A stretch of DNA of 36,113 bases from an uncultured Prevotella sp. (GTDB taxonomy: Bacteria; Bacteroidota; Bacteroidia; Bacteroidales; Bacteroidaceae): assembly GCA_900546345.1 (NCBI GenBank), contig URCI01000028.1, positions 1 through 36,113 on the forward strand. The letters run 5' to 3'. A program made the translations under genes and the position numbers. Positions 24,999 to 32,332 of the stretch are shown here, piece by piece; the stretch's first letter is position 1; each line of letters begins with the position of its first letter. The notes under the pieces were generated by a model. It made no database searches. It had not been told where the DNA came from and was given only the letters and a program-made list of their open reading frames with translations.

Positions 24999-26678
24999 TT
25001 ATCTTTTGAGACACAGCTGACGCTCCTTGATGATCAAACCGCCAAAGCTGTCGGGAACGGTTCTGCCGGTAAGGTCGTAGCACCTCTGCTGACCGTTGCC
25101 GGTCATTGCCAGATTAAAGATGGCGGTGGTCATGCCCTGTGGCATGATGATCACATTCTTCAGTCTTACGCCGTAGCCCTGCATGATGAGGCCTTTGGTT
25201 TGTAGCTTTGCCAATGTGGCAGCATCGAAGCTCAGGCTCAGCGAATAGGTTCTGTCATTGGTGCCCTGAGCGGCTTTGGGATCATAACTGCCCTTATAGT
25301 TTTTGCCGTTTATTTTGAAGTTGACCTTACCACTCCAGTCGCCATACATCAGTTGCAACTGCTCATAGTCGGCAGAAGGCACCTGCCCGATGGTCAGCAT
25401 CAGCCGTCCTTTGGCAGTGAAGTTGTTGAACTTATTAGCCGGGATCTTCAGTTGCAGGCCCTCGCCCCAGTTGAGCAGCGCGTCACCTTCCCAGAAGACG
25501 CCGTTCTCTGCCTTTTCCTTATAGGGCTCCAGTCCGGCACCGAGCTGCAAGCCTTGCAACAGCCACGGTGCGTCGACACTCATATGATTATTGCGGTTGA
25601 AGATGCCATAGACCTCACTGCCATTGCCAAAATGGTTGTTGTCCCAAACAATAGGGGCGAAGCCACGGCTGCGCGCCTCCTTGACGAGCTGCTGGAGATA
25701 GTATTTCTCATTGTCGAGTTGCGTAGCGCGGTCGTCGGTGGTGAAGTGAGTGGAGACACCCAACTCGCCGATGATCACGCCGAGACCTTTGTCGGCCCAC
25801 TGCGTCTTGGCCCGGTCAAAGGTCTTGATGAGTTGGCTTTCGTCTTCCGGCGCTATTTTTCCTTTTTCCTTAAAAGCCTGTCCCCAATAATAGTAGCTGT
25901 CGGGCTTGCCACTGCAATAGTTATAAGGATTGTAGTAGTGGAACTCCACACACAGTCTGTCCTTGGCGGGATCGGCAGGAACGACAAAGTGCTGGAAGCC
26001 GTAATCGGGATTGCAGGAGTAGGTCTGCACGATGAGCACGCGGTCACTGTTGTTGCCGCCGGTGGAGCGAACGGTGTTGACAAACGTCTGATTATAGCTG
26101 TTTTCCACATCAGCCTGCTCTTGTGTGGGCGCCTTCCAATCGACTTGCACCTCATTGATTCCGGCGAAGGCGAGGTCGGGGCCGTAGGCTTTGAATCGCG
26201 TGGCGATCTGCTTCCATAGCGCGGCCAGCTTGTCGTTGTTCTCTTTTTGCTGTGCATAGGTAGGATGCTGCTCCAGCCACACCTCATGGTGCGTGTTGAT
26301 GATGACCTTCATCTTTTCGTCGATGCAGTAGTCAACCACCTGTTGCACGCGGTCCATCCATTTATTGTCAATGGTCATCGTCTTTTTGTCGGAGAGATGG
26401 CAACCCCATTGTACGGGAATGCGGACGCAGTTGAAGCCCTGCGCCTTCACGGCGCGGATCATGTCGCGCGTGGTCATCGGGTTGCCCCATGCCGTCTCGT
26501 CGTCGCCTTTGCTTTCGAGACTGTTGCCCAGATTCCATCCGAGGACGACCGACGAGGCCCATGTCTTGGCGTCGATGCCCATCTCTTCGGCCATTGCCGT
26601 GGCATGAGCTGGTGCGGGCATAAGGACGGCACACAGCCATCCGGCCAGTAATAAAATGATACGTTTTCTTTTTGTCAT
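24999..26678 (-). CDS. Secreted GH5 endoglucanase-type enzyme with C-terminal binding-like module
   Basis: This 559-residue enzyme is a retaining beta-glycanase of family GH5, most like subfamily 4 (cellulase, lichenase, xyloglucanase). The start at 26678 is preferred to the in-frame ATG at 26708 because it places the signal peptide (MTKRKRIILLLAGWL) at the N-terminus. The catalytic barrel covers about residues 35-380, with VLGWNLGNSLES, RIPVQW, NTHHE (His130, His131), the acid/base Glu176 in GINEVQ and the nucleophile Glu305 in IIGELGVS. Residues about 395-515 form a beta-rich module like a carbohydrate-binding domain (WEGDALLNWGEGLQLKIP). The tail RCYDLTGRTVPDSFGGLII resembles the short C-terminal motif of many Prevotella secreted proteins. 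It shares an operator with the susC gene and is divergent from the regulator. Confidence 0.92.
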   Translation of the reverse strand: MTKRKRIILLLAGWLCAVLMPAPAHATAMAEEMGIDAKTWASSVVLGWNLGNSLESKGDDETAWGNPMTTRDMIRAVKAQGFNCVRIPVQWGCHLSDKKTMTIDNKWMDRVQQVVDYCIDEKMKVIINTHHEVWLEQHPTYAQQKENNDKLAALWKQIATRFKAYGPDLAFAGINEVQVDWKAPTQEQADVENSYNQTFVNTVRSTGGNNSDRVLIVQTYSCNPDYGFQHFVVPADPAKDRLCVEFHYYNPYNYCSGKPDSYYYWGQAFKEKGKIAPEDESQLIKTFDRAKTQWADKGLGVIIGELGVSTHFTTDDRATQLDNEKYYLQQLVKEARSRGFAPIVWDNNHFGNGSEVYGIFNRNNHMSVDAPWLLQGLQLGAGLEPYKEKAENGVFWEGDALLNWGEGLQLKIPANKFNNFTAKGRLMLTIGQVPSADYEQLQLMYGDWSGKVNFKINGKNYKGSYDPKAAQGTNDRTYSLSLSFDAATLAKLQTKGLIMQGYGVRLKNVIIMPQGMTTAIFNLAMTGNGQQRCYDLTGRTVPDSFGGLIIKERQLCLKR

Positions 26679-26725
26679 AGGTGTATTATTAGTGAGATGT
26701 TGATCCAAACCGTGTTTTCACATGG

Positions 26726-26790
26726 CAAAGTTACAAGGTAACCAGCAGATGTGTACCCCAAGACTGACAAAAAAAGTTTCTTTTCTGACA
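26726..26790 (-). promoter_or_regulatory. GH5 promoter with CTGACA direct-repeat operator
   Basis: TAACTTTG at 26733-26726 (- strand) is an exact -7 box. CTGACA occurs on the + strand at 26764-26769 and 26785-26790, 21 bases apart, with GTTTC between. The near edge is 30 bases from the -7 box, precisely as at the susC promoter. The element also lies 54 bases upstream of the divergent hybrid-sensor gene, so the regulator could control itself from it. Confidence 0.75.
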
Positions 26791-26831
26791 TTTTCTTCAA
26801 GGAAGTCGCTCAAGATTTGCGTTTTATTTAC

Positions 26832-26839
26832 TAAATTTG
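26832..26839 (+). promoter_or_regulatory. -7 box of the hybrid two-component gene
   Basis: TAAATTTG fits TAnnTTTG exactly. The ATG at 26844 starts only four bases later, so a transcript from this box would be leaderless or nearly so. Either the mRNA is leaderless or the true promoter is further upstream. Confidence 0.4.
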
Positions 26840-26843
26840 CCCT

Positions 26844-27788
26844 ATGAAACATTTACGACACCTATTTTTATTACTCAACCTATTACTGCAGACGTTGACG
26901 ATGCTCGGTGTGCCGATGTCGAACCATGACTATCAGGTACGCCACCTCGATCTGTCCGACGGATTGGACAACATGCGTGTGTTCTCCATCCTGCAGGACC
27001 GCGATGATGTGATGTGGATTGCCACTAAGAATGGTGTCAATCGCTTCAATGGCAGTGTGGTGAAGTCATATCAGTTGAGCACAGGCCGCGTCTACAGCAA
27101 TGCCGCCGGCCGCATCTTTTCGTTGCGGCAAGATGGTGATGTGCTCTATGCCTACGACAACAAGGGTAATATTTATAGGTATTCCTCTGCCTTAGACCAT
27201 TTTGAGCCTGTGGTCAGTCTCAGCCGTTGGTTTCGCGGCTATCTCAAGCTCAATGATCTCTTTATCGACCGACAGCACCGACTGTGGTTGGCCACACGCA
27301 ACGGCCTTTTTCGTTATGAGTCGGGGCACGTGATCTCGGCCGGACCTCAGCAAGAAGTCAATGTCATCACTGCCGACAACCGCGGGCGCCTCTATGCTGC
27401 TACCGCCACGGAGGTGCTGGCTCAGTCTGGCAAACGCTGGAAGTCGCTTGAAGGATTGAAAGGTATGGAGGCGCAGACACTCTATTTCGATCCTGCTTCA
27501 CACAGGCTTTGGGTCGGGTCGCTGGTGCAGGGCGTCTATGTCTACAATATAGCGGACGGGCACATTGAGCACTTCTCTGCGCAGCTCTCCATACAGCATC
27601 CGGTAAGAAGTATCCGTCCTTTGGGTAGGAATGCCATGCTCTTCGGTGTCGACGGCGAAGGTGTCTACTGTGTTGACAAGCATACAGGCAAGGGCAGTCT
27701 GTTGTTCAGCGTGTCGGACGATACACGCAACGCCTTGTCCGGCAACGGCATCTATACCATCGCCGTGGACCGGCAACAAAACATATGA
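26844..27788 (+). CDS. Hybrid two-component system, N-terminal sensor part (split by TGA)
   Basis: This 314-residue frame is the start of a hybrid two-component system (HTCS), the periplasmic sensor-regulator of Bacteroidetes glycan loci. It has a signal sequence (MKHLRHLFLLLNLLLQTLTM) followed by the beginning of the two seven-bladed propellers built from Reg_prop repeats (HLDLSDGLDNMRVFSILQDR, MWIATKNGVNRFNG, LWLATRNGLFRYESG). It stops at a TGA at 27786-27788, at a place where the repeat pattern predicts Trp (QNI-W-MGSYTGGVDV). The next codon continues the same protein in the same frame. Joined, the two parts give about 1351 codons, the normal length for this family. The fragment alone would be a secreted, incomplete propeller. 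A sequencing error or a recent nonsense mutation (TGG to TGA) are both possible. Confidence 0.85.
   Translation: MKHLRHLFLLLNLLLQTLTMLGVPMSNHDYQVRHLDLSDGLDNMRVFSILQDRDDVMWIATKNGVNRFNGSVVKSYQLSTGRVYSNAAGRIFSLRQDGDVLYAYDNKGNIYRYSSALDHFEPVVSLSRWFRGYLKLNDLFIDRQHRLWLATRNGLFRYESGHVISAGPQQEVNVITADNRGRLYAATATEVLAQSGKRWKSLEGLKGMEAQTLYFDPASHRLWVGSLVQGVYVYNIADGHIEHFSAQLSIQHPVRSIRPLGRNAMLFGVDGEGVYCVDKHTGKGSLLFSVSDDTRNALSGNGIYTIAVDRQQNI
27786..27788 (+). other. In-frame TGA replacing an expected Trp codon in the hybrid sensor
   Basis: TGA is followed at once by ATG (TGAATG). Reading TGG instead would restore one open frame from 26844 to 30899. TGA is an ordinary stop elsewhere in this window, including the end of this same gene at 30897-30899, so genome-wide recoding to Trp is not supported. 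Confidence 0.85.
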
Positions 27789-30700
27789 ATGGGCAGCTAC
27801 ACCGGAGGCGTCGATGTGGCTATGCCCCGATGGGGAGAATACAGGGTGTTCCGGCATGAGTATAAAGAAAATCGCTCGTTGCTCGACAATGGTGTGAACG
27901 CAGTCTGTGCCACTGACGATGGTACGCTGTGGTTTGGAACCAACCTGGGTCTGTCGGCTTATCAGCCGTCTTCCGGCCGTTGGATTCACAGTCTTGTGGG
28001 CAAAGTAGTGCTGTCACTGTGTCCTTCCGGCCCTTCCGGCGTGTGGGCGGGCACTTACGGCAATGGCGTTTTTGCCGTGGATGGTGCAGGCTCGACACAA
28101 CCGATGTTCGCCCGGTCGTGTGGTAACTTGTCCGCAGAGTGTATCACCAGTCTAGTCAGGGATGGTATGGGGCGGTTATGGATAGGTGCTATCGATGGGC
28201 CACTCGTCTGTGTCGTTGACGGCAAAGTGCATGAATGGCCGATCAGGGAAGTGGAGTGCCTGACAGCGCTTGACGGAAGGATAGCTGTCGGGACAACGGC
28301 CGGATTCTGTGTCATCGATGTCAGGACAGGACACTATCAACGCTATTTCAATCCTGGCGACTTTGGTGATCACGACATTTGTTGCTTTGTCAACTCCATC
28401 ATTGCCGATGGCCCCCATGCCTTTTGGTTAGGGACAGACGGTGGCGGTGTCTATCACTATGATACACATACCCACCAATACTGGCAGATCTCCTCACGCC
28501 AAGGACTGCCCTCCAATTCCGTGTCGGCTGTCTGCCAAAGTGTGAAAGGACAGCTGATGATCAGCACCGACCGTGGCCTTTGTGTTTTTGACACCCGTGA
28601 GCGACGTGCCAGACAACTCAGCATATATGAAGGACTTGATCAGGAATATAACCGCATGGCATGCTGGCGGTTGACAAACGGCATGTTGCTTTTTGGCGGG
28701 AATGATGGCGGTGTGCTGCTGTCACCTTCCGCCGTATTGCCCTCGCACTATACGGCACGGCTGAGGCTTACCTCGATCTTGCCGCTTGACACGAAGCAAG
28801 CCGCTGACAGTGGTGTGCGTCGCCGCATCTTCGATATGTTGCGAACGGGGGAGGTCAGACTACCTTACGCTCAGAACTCCTTTAGTGTGGATTTTGAATG
28901 TATCAACTATCGTTTTCAACACGACATTCGCTATGAGTATTATCTAGAAGGATACGACAAACAGTGGATCTCTATGCAGCATCTGCAACGGCTGAGATAC
29001 ACCAACGTGCCCTCGGGAAACTACACACTTCACGTCAGAGCACTCAGTCGCACCGATGGCCGCATCATTGACTCGAAGACACTCCCGCTTGTTGTCATGC
29101 GACCGTGGTGGAATTCCTTCTTCGCTTGGACGGTCTATCTTCTGGTCGTCTTGGCTTTGGTGTATCTGGCATGGCGCAGATACCGTGACAGGTTGGAGTC
29201 GAGATACTACAACGAGAAAATATCGTTTTTCATCAATACCGCCCATGACATCCGCACACCACTGAGCCTCGTGCTGGCGCCTTTGGACGACATGGCGAAA
29301 GACAGCAAGCTCAGTACGTCGACAGCACACTATCTGAGCATCGCACGAAGCAATGGTGCCAAGCTCTTGAAGATGATCACTGGCTTGCTCGACTTCCAAA
29401 AGATGGATCTGCAGGGCAGTGAGCCTGCGGCGAGAAAGATGATGCTCAGACCTCTTCTTGAACAGCAGATTGAACGTTTCAGCCTCCTGGCTCGTGAGAA
29501 GAAAATCACCCTTACGCTCGATGACTGTCCGGTGGACTGCTGGGTATGGTTGGATCCGATAATGGCCGACAAGCTCTTTGACAATCTCCTTTCCAATGCC
29601 ATCAAGTACACGGGCGAGAAGGGACTCGTCTGTGTGAAGGCTTGGCAGCAACATGGTGAGACGGTCATCAGTGTGGCAGACAATGGAATGGGAATCCCCG
29701 ATGGCGACCAAAGGCATATCTTCCGAAGTTTCTACCGCGCGTCCAATGGCATCAACTCCAAGCAAATGGGCAGCGGACTCGGACTGATGCTCTGCCGCAA
29801 AATCGTAGAGGGACATCATGGAAGACTGACGTTTACGAGCAAAGAGGGGGTCGGAACGACGTTCTTTGTACATCTGCCCGCAGATGGTAGCCGTTATTTC
29901 CCTGAGGCCGAAAAGGAAGAGGCCAAATCGCAAGTAATAGATAACTCTTTGGATGCTCTCTCATCTGTCGTTGTTGACGACGATTCCGCGTACCTGCCGG
30001 CAGCAGACAGCGATGATGCGGGTAAGGATACCATCCTCTTTGTTGATGACAACACTGAACTGCTTGGATATCTAAGGATGTCCTTTGCCAAAGACTACCG
30101 TATCATCACAAAGGAAAGTGCTGAAGACGCACTGACTTATCTGCAAGATGACACGTGCGATATCGTGGTCTCTGATGTGATGATGGGGGGAATGGACGGC
30201 AATGAACTGTGTCGAAGACTGAAGGAAAACGCCGACACGGCTTGGCTGCCTGTCATTTTGTTGACGGCAAAGGCCGGTAAAGACTTCATGATCGAAGGTC
30301 TGGACAAGGGAGCTGACGATTACATCTCCAAGCCTTTCGACACCGATATCCTTGCGAAAAAGATCAGAAGTGTCATTGACAACCGTCGCCGACTCAGTAA
30401 ATATTATCTGCGGCGGGCCTTGCAACTCGTTCATCAGGGCGCACCTTTTGAGGAAGAAAATCGCGTGACACGGCCGTCAACCTCAAAAGATGATACCGCT
30501 GCGAGCCGACGAGCTCTTCCTGCTGATATTCAGAACCAGCTGGCGGAAGAAACAGAGGTGGCGCTGAATGTCGATGATCAGGCCTTTGTTGACAAGGCCA
30601 CGCAGATGGTGCTTGATCATCTCGGCGAGGAGGACTTTGACGTGAACCATCTTTGCCGTGAGATGGCCATGAGCCGCACCTTGTTCTATGGTCGGCTGAA

Positions 30701-30899
30701 GACCCTTACTGGCAAGGCACCCCAAGAGTTCATGCGGCTCATCAGACTGGAGCAGGCCGCTGCACTGCTAAGGAAAGATGTGCCTGTACTCGATGTGGCT
30801 ACGCGCTGCGGATTCCCCAATTCCAAATATTTCAGCACAGTGTTTAAGAAACATTTCGGCACACCGCCAAGCAAATATAAGAGTCAGACCGAGGTTTGA
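27789..30899 (+). CDS. Hybrid two-component system, C-terminal part: propeller, kinase, receiver, AraC domain
   Basis: This 1036-residue frame holds the remainder of the HTCS. Residues 1 to about 310 are further propeller repeats (GTLWFGTNLGLSAYQ, RLWIGAIDGPL). A Y_Y_Y domain covers about 355-430 (YEYYLEGYDKQWISM). One transmembrane span lies at about 444-462. The histidine kinase follows with the phospho-acceptor His486 (NTAHDIRTPLS), N-box NLLSNAIKYTG, and G-boxes DNGMGIP and GSGLGLML. A receiver domain (about 747-865) has Asp796 as phospho-acceptor (VVSDVMMG) and KPFD. The C-terminus (about 930-1036) is an AraC-type DNA-binding domain (CGFPNSKYFSTVFKKHFGTPPSKYK). All signalling residues are intact, so selection was keeping the gene until recently. 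If translated alone from the ATG after TGA it would lack a signal sequence for the sensor. Confidence 0.93.
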   Translation: MGSYTGGVDVAMPRWGEYRVFRHEYKENRSLLDNGVNAVCATDDGTLWFGTNLGLSAYQPSSGRWIHSLVGKVVLSLCPSGPSGVWAGTYGNGVFAVDGAGSTQPMFARSCGNLSAECITSLVRDGMGRLWIGAIDGPLVCVVDGKVHEWPIREVECLTALDGRIAVGTTAGFCVIDVRTGHYQRYFNPGDFGDHDICCFVNSIIADGPHAFWLGTDGGGVYHYDTHTHQYWQISSRQGLPSNSVSAVCQSVKGQLMISTDRGLCVFDTRERRARQLSIYEGLDQEYNRMACWRLTNGMLLFGGNDGGVLLSPSAVLPSHYTARLRLTSILPLDTKQAADSGVRRRIFDMLRTGEVRLPYAQNSFSVDFECINYRFQHDIRYEYYLEGYDKQWISMQHLQRLRYTNVPSGNYTLHVRALSRTDGRIIDSKTLPLVVMRPWWNSFFAWTVYLLVVLALVYLAWRRYRDRLESRYYNEKISFFINTAHDIRTPLSLVLAPLDDMAKDSKLSTSTAHYLSIARSNGAKLLKMITGLLDFQKMDLQGSEPAARKMMLRPLLEQQIERFSLLAREKKITLTLDDCPVDCWVWLDPIMADKLFDNLLSNAIKYTGEKGLVCVKAWQQHGETVISVADNGMGIPDGDQRHIFRSFYRASNGINSKQMGSGLGLMLCRKIVEGHHGRLTFTSKEGVGTTFFVHLPADGSRYFPEAEKEEAKSQVIDNSLDALSSVVVDDDSAYLPAADSDDAGKDTILFVDDNTELLGYLRMSFAKDYRIITKESAEDALTYLQDDTCDIVVSDVMMGGMDGNELCRRLKENADTAWLPVILLTAKAGKDFMIEGLDKGADDYISKPFDTDILAKKIRSVIDNRRRLSKYYLRRALQLVHQGAPFEEENRVTRPSTSKDDTAASRRALPADIQNQLAEETEVALNVDDQAFVDKATQMVLDHLGEEDFDVNHLCREMAMSRTLFYGRLKTLTGKAPQEFMRLIRLEQAAALLRKDVPVLDVATRCGFPNSKYFSTVFKKHFGTPPSKYKSQTEV

Positions 30900-30915
30900 T
30901 GCAGATGAAGGCTCC

Positions 30916-31020
30916 CACCTATTTATATATAGCTGATGTAGAGTGATCGTAAAACGAATTTGGAACACATGTCCCGGCAACGTTAACGTGTCCCGCAACA
31001 CTGCTATATATAATAAGGTG
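30916..31020. repeat. Inverted-repeat element upstream of the nuo promoter
   Basis: An 18-base arm at 30916-30933 pairs, with two mismatches, with 31003-31020 (CACCT...TATATATAGC and complement). The interior holds two direct copies of TGTCCCG followed by CAAC or GCAAC. The seven-base word GAAGGCT occurs just outside both ends (30907-30913 and 31023-31029). It may be a small non-autonomous mobile element or a long terminator hairpin for the hybrid sensor transcript. Confidence 0.5.
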
Positions 31021-31107
31021 TAGAAGGCTTTTATCGGCGACTCGTAAATATGCAAAGTAGAGATAACATTTTTGGTTAAATCATGTTCTTGTTACAGAAA
31101 GATTTAG

Positions 31108-31115
31108 TAACTTTG
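31108..31115 (+). promoter_or_regulatory. -7 box of the nuo operon promoter
   Basis: TAACTTTG fits TAnnTTTG exactly and lies 45 bases before the nuoA start. CTTG at 31088-31091 is 16 bases upstream, a little short for a -33 box. Confidence 0.6.
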
Positions 31116-31160
31116 CAATCACTTAAGCGAATATTCAAAAAATAACGTTATCATTTTTTT

Positions 31161-31511
31161 ATGAACTTCATTTTATTCATCACCGTTTTGCTGACGGCTG
31201 TCACGTTGGTGCTTGGTGCTTATGTTATTGCCAAGCTCATCGGTCCCCGTTCCTACAATCCGGTCAAGGGTGAGCCCTTCGAGTGCGGTATCCCTACGCG
31301 CGGCAGCAGTTGGTTGCCATTGCATGCAGGGTACTATCTCTTTGCCATCCTTTTCCTGATGTTCGACATTGAGACCGTGTTGCTCTATCCTTGGGCTGTT
31401 GTCGTGAAGCAGTTTGGCTCACTGGCTTTGGTGAGCATCGGCTTTTTCCTGGTGGTATTGGTATTAGGCTTGGCTTACGCCTGGCGGAAAGGAGCATTGG
31501 AATGGAAATAA
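31161..31511 (+). CDS. nuoA: NADH-quinone oxidoreductase subunit A
   Basis: This 116-residue membrane subunit of respiratory complex I has three transmembrane helices (about residues 3-24, 60-80 and 88-108). The conserved loop between helices 1 and 2 includes KGEPFECGIPTRG, with the Cys found in NuoA/ND3 proteins. FDIETVLLYPWAV, the family signature, starts helix 2-3. It begins the nuo operon; its last ten bases overlap nuoB. The length and all three spans match the family, and no defect is seen. Confidence 0.95.
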   Translation: MNFILFITVLLTAVTLVLGAYVIAKLIGPRSYNPVKGEPFECGIPTRGSSWLPLHAGYYLFAILFLMFDIETVLLYPWAVVVKQFGSLALVSIGFFLVVLVLGLAYAWRKGALEWK

Positions 31512-32317
31512 GAAAGCCACACATCAAGAGTATTCCTTACGAGGAATTCAAGGACAATGAAACCTTGGAAAACATTGCCGCTGAGCTCAACGACGGAGGT
31601 GTGAATGTGGTGCTGGGCAGTCTTGACCAGCTGATCAACTGGGGACGCAGCAACTCGCTATGGTCTCTGACCTTCGGTACTTCATGCTGCGGTATTGAGT
31701 TTATGGCTGTCGGCTGTGCCCGTTATGACTTTTCTCGCTTTGGTTTTGAGGTCACACGTAACTCTGCCCGCCAGGCCGACTTGATCATGTGCGCCGGTAC
31801 GATCACGAACAAAATGGCTCCTGTGTTTAAGCGTCTGTATGACGAGATGGCCGAGCCAAAGTATGTTGTTGCCGTTGGAGGCTGCACCATCAGTGGCGGT
31901 CCTTTCAAGAAGAGCTACAGCGTCGTGCGCGGTATCGATCAGATCGTACCTGTCGATGTCTATATCCCTGGCTGTCCTCCGCGTCCGGAGGCTATCCTCT
32001 ATGGTATGATGCAATTGCAGCGTAAGGTGAAGGTCGAGAAGTTCTTCGGTGGTGCCAATCATAAGATGACCCGCGAAGAAAAAGAGGAGAGCATGGCTCT
32101 CGGAGGACTCCATGGTATCAGTAATGAGAATCTCAGTGCTGCCAAACTGGGCGAGAAGACACCGATCATGGTCACTGGTTCTCCCAACAAGGAAGATTTG
32201 GAAGCCCTCGGACGTGAGCTCGATGCGCTAAAAGAGGAGGGAAAAGAATTTGAAGTGCACAAGCAACCCGTTGCCGACAAGGAGAAGGCTGCGGCAAGTG
32301 ATAACAATCAACAATAA
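31502..32317 (+). CDS. nuoB: NADH-quinone oxidoreductase subunit B
   Basis: This 271-residue peripheral subunit carries the [4Fe-4S] cluster N2 that passes electrons to quinone. The ligands are Cys62 and Cys63 (GTSCCGIEF), Cys128 (GGCTIS) and Cys158 (IPGCPPRPE). The ATG at 31502 is preferred to an in-frame upstream start at 31391, which lies wholly inside nuoA. It overlaps the nuoA stop by ten bases, so the two are coupled. The conserved core ends near residue 180; a polar extension of about 90 residues follows (MTREEKEESMALGGLHG, then a Lys/Glu-rich tail), longer than in E. coli NuoB. Confidence 0.95.
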   Translation: MEIRKPHIKSIPYEEFKDNETLENIAAELNDGGVNVVLGSLDQLINWGRSNSLWSLTFGTSCCGIEFMAVGCARYDFSRFGFEVTRNSARQADLIMCAGTITNKMAPVFKRLYDEMAEPKYVVAVGGCTISGGPFKKSYSVVRGIDQIVPVDVYIPGCPPRPEAILYGMMQLQRKVKVEKFFGGANHKMTREEKEESMALGGLHGISNENLSAAKLGEKTPIMVTGSPNKEDLEALGRELDALKEEGKEFEVHKQPVADKEKAAASDNNQQ

Positions 32318-32332
32318 GGTAAGCGAATTGTC

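Noticed and set aside
27786..27788. TGA recoded as Trp in this organism
   Set aside because: TGA is used as a normal stop elsewhere in the window (for example 30897-30899 and both small-protein genes) and Trp is encoded by TGG throughout.
27786..27788. Selenocysteine codon
   Set aside because: The position is a Trp in a propeller repeat, far from any redox site, and no downstream hairpin of the required kind was noticed.
31391..31501. Longer N-terminus for nuoB
   Set aside because: It would lie entirely within nuoA in another frame; NuoB homology begins at the ATG at 31502.
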